NCBI GenBank assembly: GCA_010909725.1
Contig: JAACMV010000016.1
Location: forward strand, 62,001 to 126,000
Source: Picochlorum sp. 'celeri'
Lineage: Eukaryota; Chlorophyta; Trebouxiophyceae
Length of the DNA stretch: 64,000 nucleotides
Direction of reading: 5' to 3'
Below, one piece after another: positions 53,198-63,196 of the stretch. The notes beneath the pieces were generated by a model, which was not told the DNA's origin, searched no databases, and was given only the letters and a program-made list of their open reading frames with translations. The position numbers were made by a program, and so were the translations under genes. The stretch's first letter is position 1. Every line of letters begins with the position of its first letter.

Positions 53198-54851
53198 TTA
53201 CTTGTAAAATATTCTCTCAGTCCTGCTTAATGTAATGGGGTCAATTTGCCATCCAGCTTCCTTCAGTTGTTGGAGGAAGCGAGGCAATGCAGATATTGCA
53301 CGCCGCTCTGCCTTGCTCTTCTCACTCACAGAACAACTCCCTGGGCCATGTGCGTTCATGTCACTCATCTTTGGTATATCACGCCGCATATACGCAACGA
53401 CTAAAATCATCTCCAAAATATCTCGTGTCTCCGCATCATGTCGGAGTGTGACAGACACATCTCTTCGTGGAGCATTCTCAACAGAAAGGAAGTATTTCTT
53501 CTTCTTTCTTTGCAATGGCTGTATAAACGCATCAACACTGTCTTTCGTTTTCAAAGATTCCTCTAATGGCATAATAGTCAAAGGATATGTCCCTAATGCT
53601 GTCAGCGGCGGCAAAACAAGCCTCTCTTGTCTGCTTACCACATCTGGAGTTGGCACATGCCCATGTTCTACCCAAGCCTTGGCAAGAAATTCTGCCCTCT
53701 CTTTATTCAACGTCCGCAGATGAACCGATCGGAGCTCATTATAAATAGAATACAAATCTGCAGGTACTAAAATCGGAAACAATGCCAGTGGCAGAAACCT
53801 CCGCGCCGTATCATGCCGCCTCACGGCAAGGTTGAGTGATACTGCTAGGGCCAAACCCAGAGTGTCTATAGCCATTTGTTGGGCCTGAGCTTTTGCTGAT
53901 ATATCTGCAATATTCTCCGACTTTGCAAAGGATTTAAAAAATGCAGGCTGTGTTGCAATATATGTCGTCAATCCTACAGACTTTCCAATATTAGCAACTG
54001 CTGCCATGGGCAAAAAATATGCCGGCATCAGAGGGGTTAAATAGTCCAGTGCAACTGCTCCTCCGTACACGAGCGAGGAAGCAAATCTAAATCTCTGCAC
54101 ATCATATACATCTTTTTTTTTCAAAAAAAAGGTCCAGGTATTGCAACAAAAGAAAGAAATCACACATACCTTGAGGTCAGAATCAAACGATTCTCCAAAC
54201 CGTGTCGCAACAGTCAGGCGTCCAAGACGCCCCAACCCATCTTTCAACACCCAATTGATCCCAGCAGCTGCTGGAAGAGTCTTTTTCGCACCAACACCAA
54301 CCGCAAGAAGAAGACTTTGAGTAGAGAAAATAGACACCATGGACGAAAACAGCCTGTGCCATCCTCTCCATTTCACATACTCCCAATAGTCTGCAGAAAC
54401 ACACATAGTATCAGTCACTTGTACAGACAATAATTCACATAAATTCAAATTGTTTACCTGGTGTCACCATATCACGCCTCGGAAAAAACGCAGAGTGCAA
54501 GCTTTCAATCCGACGCCGAATATGCCTCTGTGCGTCACCCACCCAGGACACGGCCTCCCGAGAAGAAGACACATGCTCCCTCCCATCACACTGACTTCCC
54601 TCCTTGCCATACTCCTGAATCGCCACTCGCTTACCATCCCAAACATACGCCATCGTCTCTGACGCATTCGTCGCCAACACCCCCATCGATGCAGAACAAA
54701 ACCGTACACCACTGACATGTCCTTCCCAGCAAAACTCCCCACCTTGAACTATTCCAACCGAACCACTACCTCCCTTCTCGCTTCCCATATCTATTGAATT
54801 AGTTGAATATCCAACCACTCTCATCCTATGATGCTTCAAACGCATCGACAT
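53198..54851 (-). CDS. RUS family protein (DUF647)
   Basis: Three exons (54851-54458, 54390-54170, 54094-53198; donors GTAAAC and GTATGT), 503 aa. FFPRRDMVTP joins DYWEYVKWRGWHRLFSSMVS, then AGINWVLKDGLGRLGRLTVATRFGESFDSDLK joins RFRFASSLVYGGAVALDYLTP, then ANIGKSVGLTTYIATQPAF and SKSENIADISAKAQAQQ-type sequence, all diagnostic of ROOT UVB SENSITIVE proteins. Plant RUS1/RUS2 act in UV-B and vitamin B6-linked signalling; others are plastid or membrane proteins of unclear activity. The start codon is uncertain; other in-frame ATGs lie at 54845 and 54788. Confidence 0.88.
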
Positions 54852-55281
54852 TCTACTCCTCTTGTCAGAAATTTTAATGTGGGGTTTACATATCCATGCA
54901 ACCCGACTTTCTACCAAAAATACACCAGGAACCCTCTCGATCCTGAGAAAGATCTTGAAAGATCATTTTCATGCATATTATAAGAAATCCATGAGATTGA
55001 CAGAATTTTGACATCCATCCGGGGTTTCGAATTCTTCCTAATGTTCGATTTACGACATCCTGCCATCATCCTCTAGACACAGACACTGGATTCTACTGTC
55101 TATAAAGTTAGAAAATATATGTCATTATCAGAGACACAGTCTCTTGTATTGTCGGAGGAGGGAGATGATTGTATTCAGAAATTGCAAGGCACACTCACTC
55201 AACTGCTGCTTCTTTGAATACTCTTTTCAGCACCAAGAATGCATAGTAGTAGAGGAATAATACAGAATACAAAATTCAGTC
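54852..55281. other. Intergenic region between divergent RUS and DHHC-type genes
   Basis: About 430 bases. GATC-rich short repeats (CTGAGAAAGATCTTGAAAGA type) near 54940-54965. No coding pattern is seen. Confidence 0.35.
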
Positions 55282-56345
55282 ATGAAGAATATCCTTGCCC
55301 TTAATGTGTTCAAACAGTGCACATGGTGTTTGAAACGTATTGGCAAAACCACCATGGTGGGCATGGTATTTTTCCTCATCTGTGTGGCTAATTATGCGGT
55401 ATGGAGGCATGTTCTTATCCCTGGTATGGGTAATGTCAATATACTGACTCAGTTGGGGTATGCCATCACGTCTTTCTTGTATGGCTCATGTGTTGCAATG
55501 CTGGTGTGGTGTTACATCAGGACAGTGCTGGATAGCCCTGGGGAGGTCCCAGCAGCGTGGTATCCCTTTCAAGACGAGTCTCAGAAACAGTATTTGCAAC
55601 ATGATGATGGATATAGGAAATCGGTGTTGGAAGGATATGAGCAGGCATTGGAGCAGGCCACACCAACGGATGAATCCAAATTTCAGTTGGCATACATGTA
55701 TGCCACTCGACCAAGGTGGTGCAAGAAATGCAGGGTACGTGTACGAACTACCATATGTTTAGTTTATTCATCATGGTATCGATTCACATATACTATGTGC
55801 AGAAATGGAAGCCTCCTCGGTCGCATCACTGCTCCATGATGAATGAATGTGTGCTACGAATGGACCACTACTGCGTCTGGATGGTCAACACCATCGGTAT
55901 GCTGAATTACAAATCGTTCGTTCTGTTCCTCGTGTGGGCATGCATCGCATGCATCATGAGTGCGGTGCTCCTCTTCAAACCATGCGTTGCATTCGTCACA
56001 TCAACATCGAGTATCCTCCCAGTATGGCCACTCCTCATATCATTCATGTCATTTGTATTCACAGCATCCTTCTCTCTCGCCCTCATTGGGTTCATCGTCA
56101 TGCATTGGAATCTGATTGCAAAGAACATGACAACCATAGAAGCGTATGAAAAGGTCCCCATCACACCATGGCCTCATGACAAGGGTGGTTGGCGAGAGAA
56201 CTTTTTTGATGTGTTTGGAAGAGATCCCTATGGATGGTGTCTTCCCATTCTCTCTCCCAAAGAAAGGCAGCGATTATTGGAAGAATCGCTTCATGCCCCT
56301 GCCAACTCTCTTCCTCTCTATCCCCCAACCACCGCACATGTGTAG
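55282..56345 (+). CDS. DHHC-type palmitoyltransferase with altered Cys-rich domain
   Basis: Two exons (55282-55734 and 55803-56345; donor GTACGT), 331 aa, four membrane spans in the DHHC arrangement. The Cys-rich domain reads CKKCRKWKPPRSHHC-SMMNEC-VLRMDHYC-VWMVNTIG. The active motif is DHYC (Cys175), a variant known in active yeast enzymes of the Akr type. Relative to the canonical pattern, the Cys after HHC-x2 is Met164 and the Cys of the NC(I/V)G motif is Thr181, so two of four ligands of one zinc site are missing, while the other site (Cys147, Cys150, His160, Cys167) is intact. A TTxE-like motif (MTTIEAYE) follows the last span. S-acyltransferase activity is likely but not certain. Confidence 0.85.
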
Positions 56346-56394
56346 AAGAATAATCTTTCATTCATTCATTCACTGTTGTTGTAATACAGCGAGG

Positions 56395-56530
56395 ATCATC
56401 CATTCTAGATGGAGGCATACCATGATTATTATTACAGAATACCAAGAAGAACAATGATGATGAATGTCTACTACTACTACTACTATTGCTACTATATGAA
56501 TCATCATCATGATGATGACGATGCCACTGG
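56395..56530. repeat. Trinucleotide-rich tract (TAC/ATG type)
   Basis: Between the convergent DHHC-type and the small mitochondrial gene, short runs of ACT and ATG/ATC trinucleotides (about 56465-56520) make simple-sequence DNA. No function is implied. Confidence 0.7.
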
Positions 56531-56547
56531 CCAGTGCACACAACTCT

Positions 56548-56862
56548 CTATGACTGGTGCTTGGCTGATGGACTCCCCCACATATCCCTCTTCGGTTTAC
56601 CCCCAAACGCATCCGTCTTATCAAACTCAAACAACATCATCTGATACACACCATATGGCACAAGCAGACCCCACACCGCTATTCTCCTCAGCGTTGGTCC
56701 ATCCCACTCGAATTCCTTTTCAATCGTCTCTCTGCGTGCCCCAAATTCCTCAATATACTTGTTCGATTTCACTGGTAAATTTCCTACGTGTCTTTTCTGA
56801 GTCAGAGTCCCACAAGAGGTGGCTGCTTTCTTAAAAGCTTCTCGCCGGAGTAGAGCCAACAT
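56548..56862 (-). CDS. Small mitochondrial membrane protein, possibly complex I B4/B15-like
   Basis: 104 aa. The basic N-terminus (MLALLRREAFKKAATSC) fits a mitochondrial presequence or amphipathic helix. EEFGARRETIEKEFEWDGPTLRRI precedes a single membrane span (VWGLLVPYGVYQMMLFEF), then DAFGGKPKRDMWG. The arrangement of one span with an RRExxE helix before it and a GxPKR tail resembles small accessory subunits of plant and algal complex I, but I cannot assign a specific subunit with confidence. Confidence 0.55.
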   Translation of the reverse strand: MLALLRREAFKKAATSCGTLTQKRHVGNLPVKSNKYIEEFGARRETIEKEFEWDGPTLRRIAVWGLLVPYGVYQMMLFEFDKTDAFGGKPKRDMWGSPSAKHQS

Positions 56863-57188
56863 GATTATTATTATAATAGTCTGCTCGCTATTGTCAAGAT
56901 GCCCTAGCGCGAAGGAGCCCTTGTGATATTATTTTAATTATTTAAAATTAAAGTAAGGAGTATGGCACAAGTGATTGGATCAACCCCGACTCATCATCAT
57001 CATCATGAGTGCGAATGATCATTCTCTATGGAGAAAGAAAGAGATCTCTGTTGAGAGCTGGCTCCCTTAATTAAGGGAGAGAAGCTTCTCTCATATAGAA
57101 AGAGACTAGATTTATGTATGATTACATGACAAGAAGAAAGAAGAAAGGACAAAGAAGGATGAAAAAAAAAAAGAAAGAAAAAGAGCTA
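56863..57188. other. Intergenic region with a second chain of palindromes
   Basis: About 326 bases between two minus-strand genes. It holds (CAT)n simple sequence and the palindromes at 57013-57092 listed separately. A poly-A/AG tract lies at 57126-57190. Confidence 0.45.
57013..57092. repeat. Chain of four perfect palindromes
   Basis: Within 80 bases: GAATGATCATTC (12 bp, 57013-57024), AGAGATCTCT (10 bp, 57040-57049), CTCCCTTAATTAAGGGAG (18 bp, 57062-57079), overlapping GAGAGAAGCTTCTCTC (16 bp, 57077-57092). The 18-bp and 16-bp members overlap by three bases, echoing the 18/16 pair at 21201-21230. Exact by direct reading; function unknown. Confidence 0.85.
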
Positions 57189-58040
57189 CTACGACATGAC
57201 ATAAAAGCTACTAGCATTCCTACTCCTGGAATTCTCATATGTATGCTGATTGGAAAGTGTTGCAGAGGTTCTTCTCATCTCGCAGCATACGATGAATGCT
57301 CGTCCAATAATCAATAGGGGGAGCCCGAAGGCAATGATTCGTAACAACACGGCTGCCCAGGTGTGCTGGCTAGCATTCAGTCCCAAGACAACCAGAATGA
57401 CAACAATCACAATGATGACAAAGGCAATGATGAAAATGTTGATGAGTGCTTTGTTATTGTTCCTCTGCCTCGTATTTGATCCATCATGAGCCATTCCAGG
57501 TAGAATGAATACCCTAGGAGAGTGATTGTCATCCACCGTGTATCCCTGCCGAGTGACAGATCCTCCAGAGCCAGCATGGTCTGGATCATGCATCTCCTCC
57601 TTGAGCTCTGGTAAGAGTGGCTCTGCATACTTGGCTTTGCAAATTTCACACGAGAGTCTTTGCCTCTCATGAACCCATGATTTCAAGCAATGCAGATGGG
57701 CGTATTTCAGCGACCCATCGCATAGACAGGGTTGCACAAATGATTCAGATTGCTCAGAGGACAGGCATATTCTGCACTCTGCCCCTTTGGCCAAGGTCTT
57801 CTTCTGCTGCTGCTTCGCTGCAGCAGCATCACTCTCATCATCATCCCTCATTGCTGCTGCTTCAGAGGAAGAATAATAATAAGAAGAAGATGGAGGCGAT
57901 GCGTGATCATCAGCGTGGCAATCATGATGTGCTGGGGACTGGTCGTTGTCGACAGGCCTCACAACCACACCTGTGCCATGTGTCGCATAACCCTGTTCTT
58001 CATCAGTCTGTGTCATTGTATTTCTATGTATATGATTCAT
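57189..58040 (-). CDS. MARCH-type RING-CH E3 ubiquitin ligase, membrane protein
   Basis: 283 aa. The RING-CH finger has the C4HC3 order: ECRICLSSEQ, VQPCLCDGSLKYAHLHCLKSWV, then RLSCEICKAKY (about residues 92-142). A hydrophilic stretch is followed by two adjacent membrane spans (INIFIIAFVIIVIVVILVVLG and VLLRIIAFGLPLLIIGRAFIV), the usual MARCH layout. Such ligases ubiquitinate membrane proteins for endocytosis or ERAD. The N-terminal part is Ser/Tyr/Gln low complexity. No introns. The 3' end overlaps a simple-sequence region. Confidence 0.85.
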   Translation of the reverse strand: MNHIHRNTMTQTDEEQGYATHGTGVVVRPVDNDQSPAHHDCHADDHASPPSSSYYYSSSEAAAMRDDDESDAAAAKQQQKKTLAKGAECRICLSSEQSESFVQPCLCDGSLKYAHLHCLKSWVHERQRLSCEICKAKYAEPLLPELKEEMHDPDHAGSGGSVTRQGYTVDDNHSPRVFILPGMAHDGSNTRQRNNNKALINIFIIAFVIIVIVVILVVLGLNASQHTWAAVLLRIIAFGLPLLIIGRAFIVCCEMRRTSATLSNQHTYENSRSRNASSFYVMS

Positions 58041-58171
58041 TTATAGTCACTGGTCATCGCTGTGGCTTTGCTGGTGTCTAGTTCATTCTTTTCTTTGTGT
58101 CCTGTACCAGGGCGAGTACTCTCAAATACTACAGCAACACCCGCGTATTCATTCAGTAAACAATATTACAA

Positions 58172-59701
58172 TTATGAAGGGTATTGATTATTATTGGTTT
58201 GTAAGAGATTGGCAGAGGTTGTTTTTGTTTTGAAGTAGTCTCGGATCTTTCTGCGGGCTGCTTGGATGGCATTTGGGTGCAATTGCACCAAGTCCACCGT
58301 CTTTTTCTTCTTCTTCTTCTTCTTCTCATCATTTTGACTGGGTGCGAGTGATGTGTCACATTGTCTCTTCTCCTTCTTCTTCTCGGTAGTAGTCGCATTC
58401 TCTTCTATGTTGACATGTGGTGTGTTGCCTCCTGACACCATGTTGTTGTTCACTCCAGTGTCACAACAATCGTGGCCTTGTTGTGTGGTGGCTACTGGTT
58501 CACGCGGCGGCATCATCATCTGTATCGGTCCCTTTTGATGATGGCGTTGTTCAGTATATAATTTCTTAGAATGTGGATGAACCAGCCCTTTGACGATGCT
58601 TTGGATAAGGCCATCATCCAGAGATGGACCCAGATGGACGAGGTCATTGCTCTTGGCAAGGTCCTCTGGCAACTCTCTCATAAAGACGGCTCGACCCGAC
58701 GATACATCATACACGAGAGAATATCGGAATGTTTGGAAAGCTTTGGCGACATTCGCGACGTAACCCTCCTTCATGTATGGTTGCCATCGCTTGTTCTGAC
58801 GAATCTGCCTCAGTGCCTTGTCCATGGTCTTGGCCCTTGCCACAATCTCATGGGCTCGTTTGAATCCCATCCCGTGTATACTAGGGAGAAAATCACAGCC
58901 AGATAGAATGCATAACAAACACATTTGATCATCTGTCCATCCATCAAATGTCACGGGCTGTGTCCTTTTCTTCAAGCTCGTCTTCTTCTCATCACCAGAG
59001 ACAAACGCCGCTTTTTCTTCTTCCAACGCCATGAATCTTTTCACGACATCTTCTGATGGTCCTAAAAGCACATCTTTCCTCAATTCTTCAACGTATCCAT
59101 CCAGAGAACTTTTAAATAACACTACACTACAACCATAGGCAACCAAGTCTGAATCCTCACTCATGATGGCATGTACTCCGCCCTTGTCCACAGGTATATT
59201 TGCCAAATACGCCAACTGCGCATCAGCTTCATATGGTGCCACAATGAACTCGATCTGACGCTTCCGGAGCTCGTCTATCAAATCTTTTGCCATGTCATGT
59301 GTCACATCAAATGCCTGTTGCATCATCCGTGCAGCATCCTGTTGTCGTCCCTGAGACTGGAATTCCATTGCCCTCTCGCGGGCCCTCTCCTTCTTTGCCG
59401 CTCTCATAGCTCGAGTCGGTGCCTTGGCTGGCGATTGACAACCATCAAATACAAAGACTGGTTCAATGTCATGACTCAACAACATGTTCAACATTCGGAT
59501 TGGAAATTCCACCCAAGGGGCTTGGGCTCCTGTGATATTCTTCCATGGTTGTTGATTCATATGAATATCCCAAGCGTAATGTACCCCTCCCCGATGAAGC
59601 CATCCTGAGGCATCAATTCCAATTCGTTGGCGCTCGTATTGTTGAATATGGCGCCGCTCGAGATAATGTTTTGTGTACTGATGGAACCCATCAATCCCCA
59701 T
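58172..59701 (-). CDS. EXO1: Exonuclease 1 (XPG/FEN1 family)
   Basis: 5'-to-3' DNA exonuclease of mismatch repair and resection. 509 aa beginning MGIDGFHQYTK, the obligate N-terminus. Metal-binding residues appear in order: Asp30 in RIGIDASGWLHRG, Asp in VFVFDGC, Glu/Asp in VAPYEADAQLAYL and SEDSDLVAYGC, and Asp in LSGCDFLPSIHGMG. An HPHSKKLYT-like segment ends the nuclease core, and the C-terminal third is Lys/Thr-rich low complexity. The long C-terminal mismatch-repair tail of animal EXO1 is reduced. Its ATG is only 23 nt after the PCCB stop on the same strand. Confidence 0.88.
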   Translation of the reverse strand: MGIDGFHQYTKHYLERRHIQQYERQRIGIDASGWLHRGGVHYAWDIHMNQQPWKNITGAQAPWVEFPIRMLNMLLSHDIEPVFVFDGCQSPAKAPTRAMRAAKKERARERAMEFQSQGRQQDAARMMQQAFDVTHDMAKDLIDELRKRQIEFIVAPYEADAQLAYLANIPVDKGGVHAIMSEDSDLVAYGCSVVLFKSSLDGYVEELRKDVLLGPSEDVVKRFMALEEEKAAFVSGDEKKTSLKKRTQPVTFDGWTDDQMCLLCILSGCDFLPSIHGMGFKRAHEIVARAKTMDKALRQIRQNKRWQPYMKEGYVANVAKAFQTFRYSLVYDVSSGRAVFMRELPEDLAKSNDLVHLGPSLDDGLIQSIVKGLVHPHSKKLYTEQRHHQKGPIQMMMPPREPVATTQQGHDCCDTGVNNNMVSGGNTPHVNIEENATTTEKKKEKRQCDTSLAPSQNDEKKKKKKKKTVDLVQLHPNAIQAARRKIRDYFKTKTTSANLLQTNNNQYPS

Positions 59702-59724
59702 TGTATATCAAATTACAATTGAAT

Positions 59725-61350
59725 TCAAATAGGACCGCAGCCGTGCTTTTTCCCGCTCATGGTTGGCTGTTTGTTGTTTGAATTCATTAGCCTGTCGAGT
59801 TCCCTGCAGATTCGCTTCCTACTGTCTCTGGGGGCGATGATGTCGTCTATAAAGCCATCTTTGGCAGCTTGGAAGGGGTTGTTGAAGGCATCATCGTATT
59901 CTATGATTCGTTGTTCAAGAGCTTTGGCATCGTCCCGTGGATGAAGGATGCGGGCAGCAGAGGCTGACCCCATGACGGCAATCTTGCCTGTCGACCAAGC
60001 CAGGTTCACATCTGTCCGCAGATTTTTCGATGACATGACCACGTATGCTCCGCCGTACGCTTTTCGAACTATTAAAGATATCTTTGGAACGGATGCTTCG
60101 GCGTAGGCGTATAATAGCTTTGCTCCATGAGAAATTATCCCATCTGCTTCCTGAGATGTTCCTGGCAGAAAGCCAGGAACATCACATAGGGTCAGAAGAG
60201 GAATATTGAATGCGTCACAAAATCTGACAAACCGAGCTGCTTTAACGGATGCATCTATATCTAAACATCCAGCAAGATGGTTGGGTTGATTTGCGACTAT
60301 GCCGATGCTGATGCCTCCCATGCGGGCAAACCCCACAATGATGTTGGGGGCGTACCGTGCATGAATTTCAAAGAATTCAGAACCATCGACCAAGGGTTCT
60401 ATGATATCATGCATATCATAGGATGCTGTGTCAGACTCTGGAATACACGCATCTAGATATGGTATGTCTCTATCGATGGGGTCAATCTGGGCAAGTCGAG
60501 GAGATGTATCGTTGCATGAGCTTGGCAAATACGTCAGCAACTGCCTCATGGCTGCCAAGGCATCCAATTCGTGCTTATACGATCCATGCGCCACGCCTGA
60601 TGTGACTGTATGGACAGTTGATCCTCCTAGCTCTTCTTTCGTGACTTTTTCACCAGTCACAGACTCGACAACATCAGGACCAGTCAAGAACATGTAGCTT
60701 GAATTCTCCACCATGAAGACAAAATCTGTGAGTGCTGGAGAGTAGACAGCGCCCCCCGCGCAGGGACCAAGAATGAGCGATATTTGGGGAACAACTCCAG
60801 AAGCATCTACATTTTGTTGAAATATATCCGCGTATCCCGCCAAACTCCTCACCCCTTCTTGGATCCGAGCACCAGAAGAGTCAATGAGTGAAATCAGTGG
60901 AGCGCCAACCTTGATGGCCTGCTGCATCAGATGAGACATCTTCCTGGCATGCATTTCCCCGACACTCCCTCCAAACACTGTAAAATCTTGCGATGCTACA
61001 AACACATCTCTCCCAAACATGGTGCCCGACCCAGTCACCACCCCATCTCCGTAATACATGTGCTCTTCCATCCCAAAATCACGCGTCCTATGCTGAACAA
61101 ATGTACCAATTTCATTGAAACTCCCCGCATCTAAGAGCGCTACAAGTCGTTCTCGCGCTGTCAACTTTCCTTTACTATGCTGTTTTGATATCCTCTCCTC
61201 TCCTCCCCCGAGCAAGGCTGCCTGCCTTGCATCTCGAGTCTGTTGCTCGAGAGCCTGTGTCGTGCTGACGCTTTTCCCTCTTCTTTGGAAAAGAACCTTG
61301 AGTCTCTCTGCGTTCCGGGACCTTTGCTTGGATAATATAGTTCTAATCAT
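59725..61350 (-). CDS. PCCB: Propionyl-CoA carboxylase beta chain, mitochondrial
   Basis: Carboxyltransferase subunit that converts propionyl-CoA to methylmalonyl-CoA with the biotin-bearing alpha chain. 541 aa with an Arg/Ser-rich mitochondrial presequence (about 1-30). GKLTARERLVALLD, DFTVFGGSVGEMHARKMSHLMQ, LIDSSGARIQEGVRSLAGYADIF, GPCAGGAVYSPALTDFVFMV, LTGPDVVESVTGE, LCDVPGFLPGTSQE and RKAYGGAYVVMSSK are all diagnostic of PCCB rather than the MCC beta chain. The alpha chain is not in this window. The EXO1 start codon lies 23 nt downstream. Confidence 0.93.
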   Translation of the reverse strand: MIRTILSKQRSRNAERLKVLFQRRGKSVSTTQALEQQTRDARQAALLGGGEERISKQHSKGKLTARERLVALLDAGSFNEIGTFVQHRTRDFGMEEHMYYGDGVVTGSGTMFGRDVFVASQDFTVFGGSVGEMHARKMSHLMQQAIKVGAPLISLIDSSGARIQEGVRSLAGYADIFQQNVDASGVVPQISLILGPCAGGAVYSPALTDFVFMVENSSYMFLTGPDVVESVTGEKVTKEELGGSTVHTVTSGVAHGSYKHELDALAAMRQLLTYLPSSCNDTSPRLAQIDPIDRDIPYLDACIPESDTASYDMHDIIEPLVDGSEFFEIHARYAPNIIVGFARMGGISIGIVANQPNHLAGCLDIDASVKAARFVRFCDAFNIPLLTLCDVPGFLPGTSQEADGIISHGAKLLYAYAEASVPKISLIVRKAYGGAYVVMSSKNLRTDVNLAWSTGKIAVMGSASAARILHPRDDAKALEQRIIEYDDAFNNPFQAAKDGFIDDIIAPRDSRKRICRELDRLMNSNNKQPTMSGKKHGCGPI

Positions 61351-62019
61351 CTCGCTACTCTTTTTGAATAATGGATTACGAGTGTAGGAATACCATAGCT
61401 GTCCACCATATGATGTTGGCGTACGGTTTGAAACGATGCGAGAGAATTACTGTTCTCGCTTCCTCACTTGTATCAGAAATATCTGGAAATGAACTAAATT
61501 ATCCATGTAATAACATTTCTTTAATTGATTATTTCAAACTCTTTGAGGCATCGTTTCATGGAAGACGAAACGCACGATGGGTGTGCATCGTCCTAACGCG
61601 AGTCTCGGAGTTCTCTTGCAAATCATCCAACTTGATGATGACGAGGTTCAGGGCTGCTGGCCCTTGCAAGGGACGTGGGCATCGCATGTGATGGGCACGG
61701 GGAATCTTACGTGACTCTTGCTACAACAAGCAATATAATTTTAAATGGTTCAAAAGTGCCCGAGGTGGTCATAGCAAGGAAATGCATGCCTGATGCCTGA
61801 AAGATCAAGAAATGAAAAAATGATTAATGTCAGTTATGATCTAGGACAATGTACTGATGACGCCAAAAAGCTGCAGCTATGGTGCGTCCAGAGATATTCT
61901 AATATCAGAGTTCCACTTTCAAAGGCTTTGCATAGGGGCAGTTTCAATCGTACAACCCCTTCTCATGTTTGCAAATATGCTGGGAGAACATGAGCATCTC
62001 TTGAGTTTACTTCTTGAGT
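61351..62019. other. Intergenic region upstream of PCCB
   Basis: About 670 bases with the PCCB 5' end on one side and the 3' end of the PAN/PPC gene on the other. A 106-codon plus-strand frame at 61371-61691 has no protein-like conservation and is not called. A 12-bp duplication (CTTGAGTTTACT) at 62000-62024 spans the neighbouring stop codon. No RNA gene is recognised. Confidence 0.4.
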
Positions 62020-63196
62020 TTACTGGAAGGTCAGGTCCACAAGGCCACTCTCACCACTGTAATATGACGAAATAATCACGTAGTAATCGGTATTTTGGGT
62101 CACAGTCACATCAATCTGGCTCTGAAGACCGCAAGAATCGTCGTTCCGTTTGCATGAGCAAGTGCTCGTCCCAGATGTGCATGATACGATGAACAAGTAC
62201 GTGTCCCACGTCGGGCTAGGCATGTCGCATGTGTCCACACTTACAGTCTGTCCAATCGGTAGATTCATCACCCGTCTCACAATCTTGTAGAAGTTGGGGT
62301 CATCCAGCCTGTCATTTGAACAGGCAGAGACAAATGCTTGAGGGAGCCCAGAGGTGACTCCATCAGTCAATTTAAATTCCTGCGATGTGAATGGCAAGTT
62401 ACCAATCGTCAATTGTGTAATCACGTCCGAGAATGGTGGCGGTGGCGGTGGGCTTGGTGGTGGAGGTGGCGGACTTGGTGGAGGTGGTGGTGGGCTTGGT
62501 GGTGGTGGTGGAGGTGGGGGAGGTGGACTGCGCCTACTGACAACACCTTGTGCCCAATCATCTACGCTGCTGATATCCTCGCACATCAGCTTCCCAGACC
62601 AATGGTCGCTGCTTTGAGTAAGCTTTAGAGACCGCTCAGCTGACAGTAACGTACACACACTCGTGATACGATTAAACATGAATGCCTCACACTTTCTGTC
62701 TGCCACGAGTATTCCAGATGTCATAGGGCAGTGGCTATTTTCATTTAACGAGCAGTCTGTGTCCAAAGCTTGTGTAGTATCATCTGTCAACCTCCAATTC
62801 AACAGACAGGCATCCGCACATCCAGCGAGACTGCCATGTCCCGGTCTGTCCAACTTGTACACGGCGATAATGTCACCATCTCTATACATACTGCACACAA
62901 GTATGTTGCACCGAGAATGTCATGGATTCACACCATACACATACAATCTCCCTGTATGAGCGAGTATATTCTACGACGTACCTCTTCTTCTGATTGAATT
63001 TCACGATTTGCATTCGAACATCCCTGAGGGCTGAGCTGTCACCAAGTGTGTTGTCAAAGCACCTTCCCCCAAGCGTCGACTCTCGTCCTCCAACTGCTAA
63101 AAGTTTCATTGGCGCATTTGCGTGTGTTTGTACCGCACAGCATGCGCAGATGGCCAAGAGAAAGGGAACCAGAAAGGCCTTTTCTCTCTGGGGCAT
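62020..63196 (-). CDS. Secreted PAN-like, proline-rich, PPC-like protein
   Basis: Two exons (63196-62982 and 62890-62020; donor GTACGT), 361 aa. A signal peptide (FLVPFLLAICACCAVQTHA) is followed by a short Cys-containing region, then a PAN/apple-like module with CADACLLNW, KCEAFMFNRITSVCTLL and HWSGKLMC. A (SPPPPPP)n linker leads to a C-terminal PPC-like domain with CSCKRNDDSCGLQSQ and TDYYVIISSYYSGESG, the same pattern as in the two PPC-like domains of the large subtilase fusion at 16.9-20.9 kb. It may be a cell-wall or matrix protein with carbohydrate or protein-binding modules. The same linker type suggests hydroxyproline-rich glycosylation. Confidence 0.82.

Noticed and set aside
61371..61691. 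106-codon plus-strand frame upstream of PCCB
   Set aside because: No family pattern, composition unlike neighbouring genes, and it occupies the PCCB promoter.
61780..61870. C/D box snoRNA-like TGATGA and CTGA motifs
   Set aside because: Box spacing and terminal pairing are not convincing; short motifs occur by chance.
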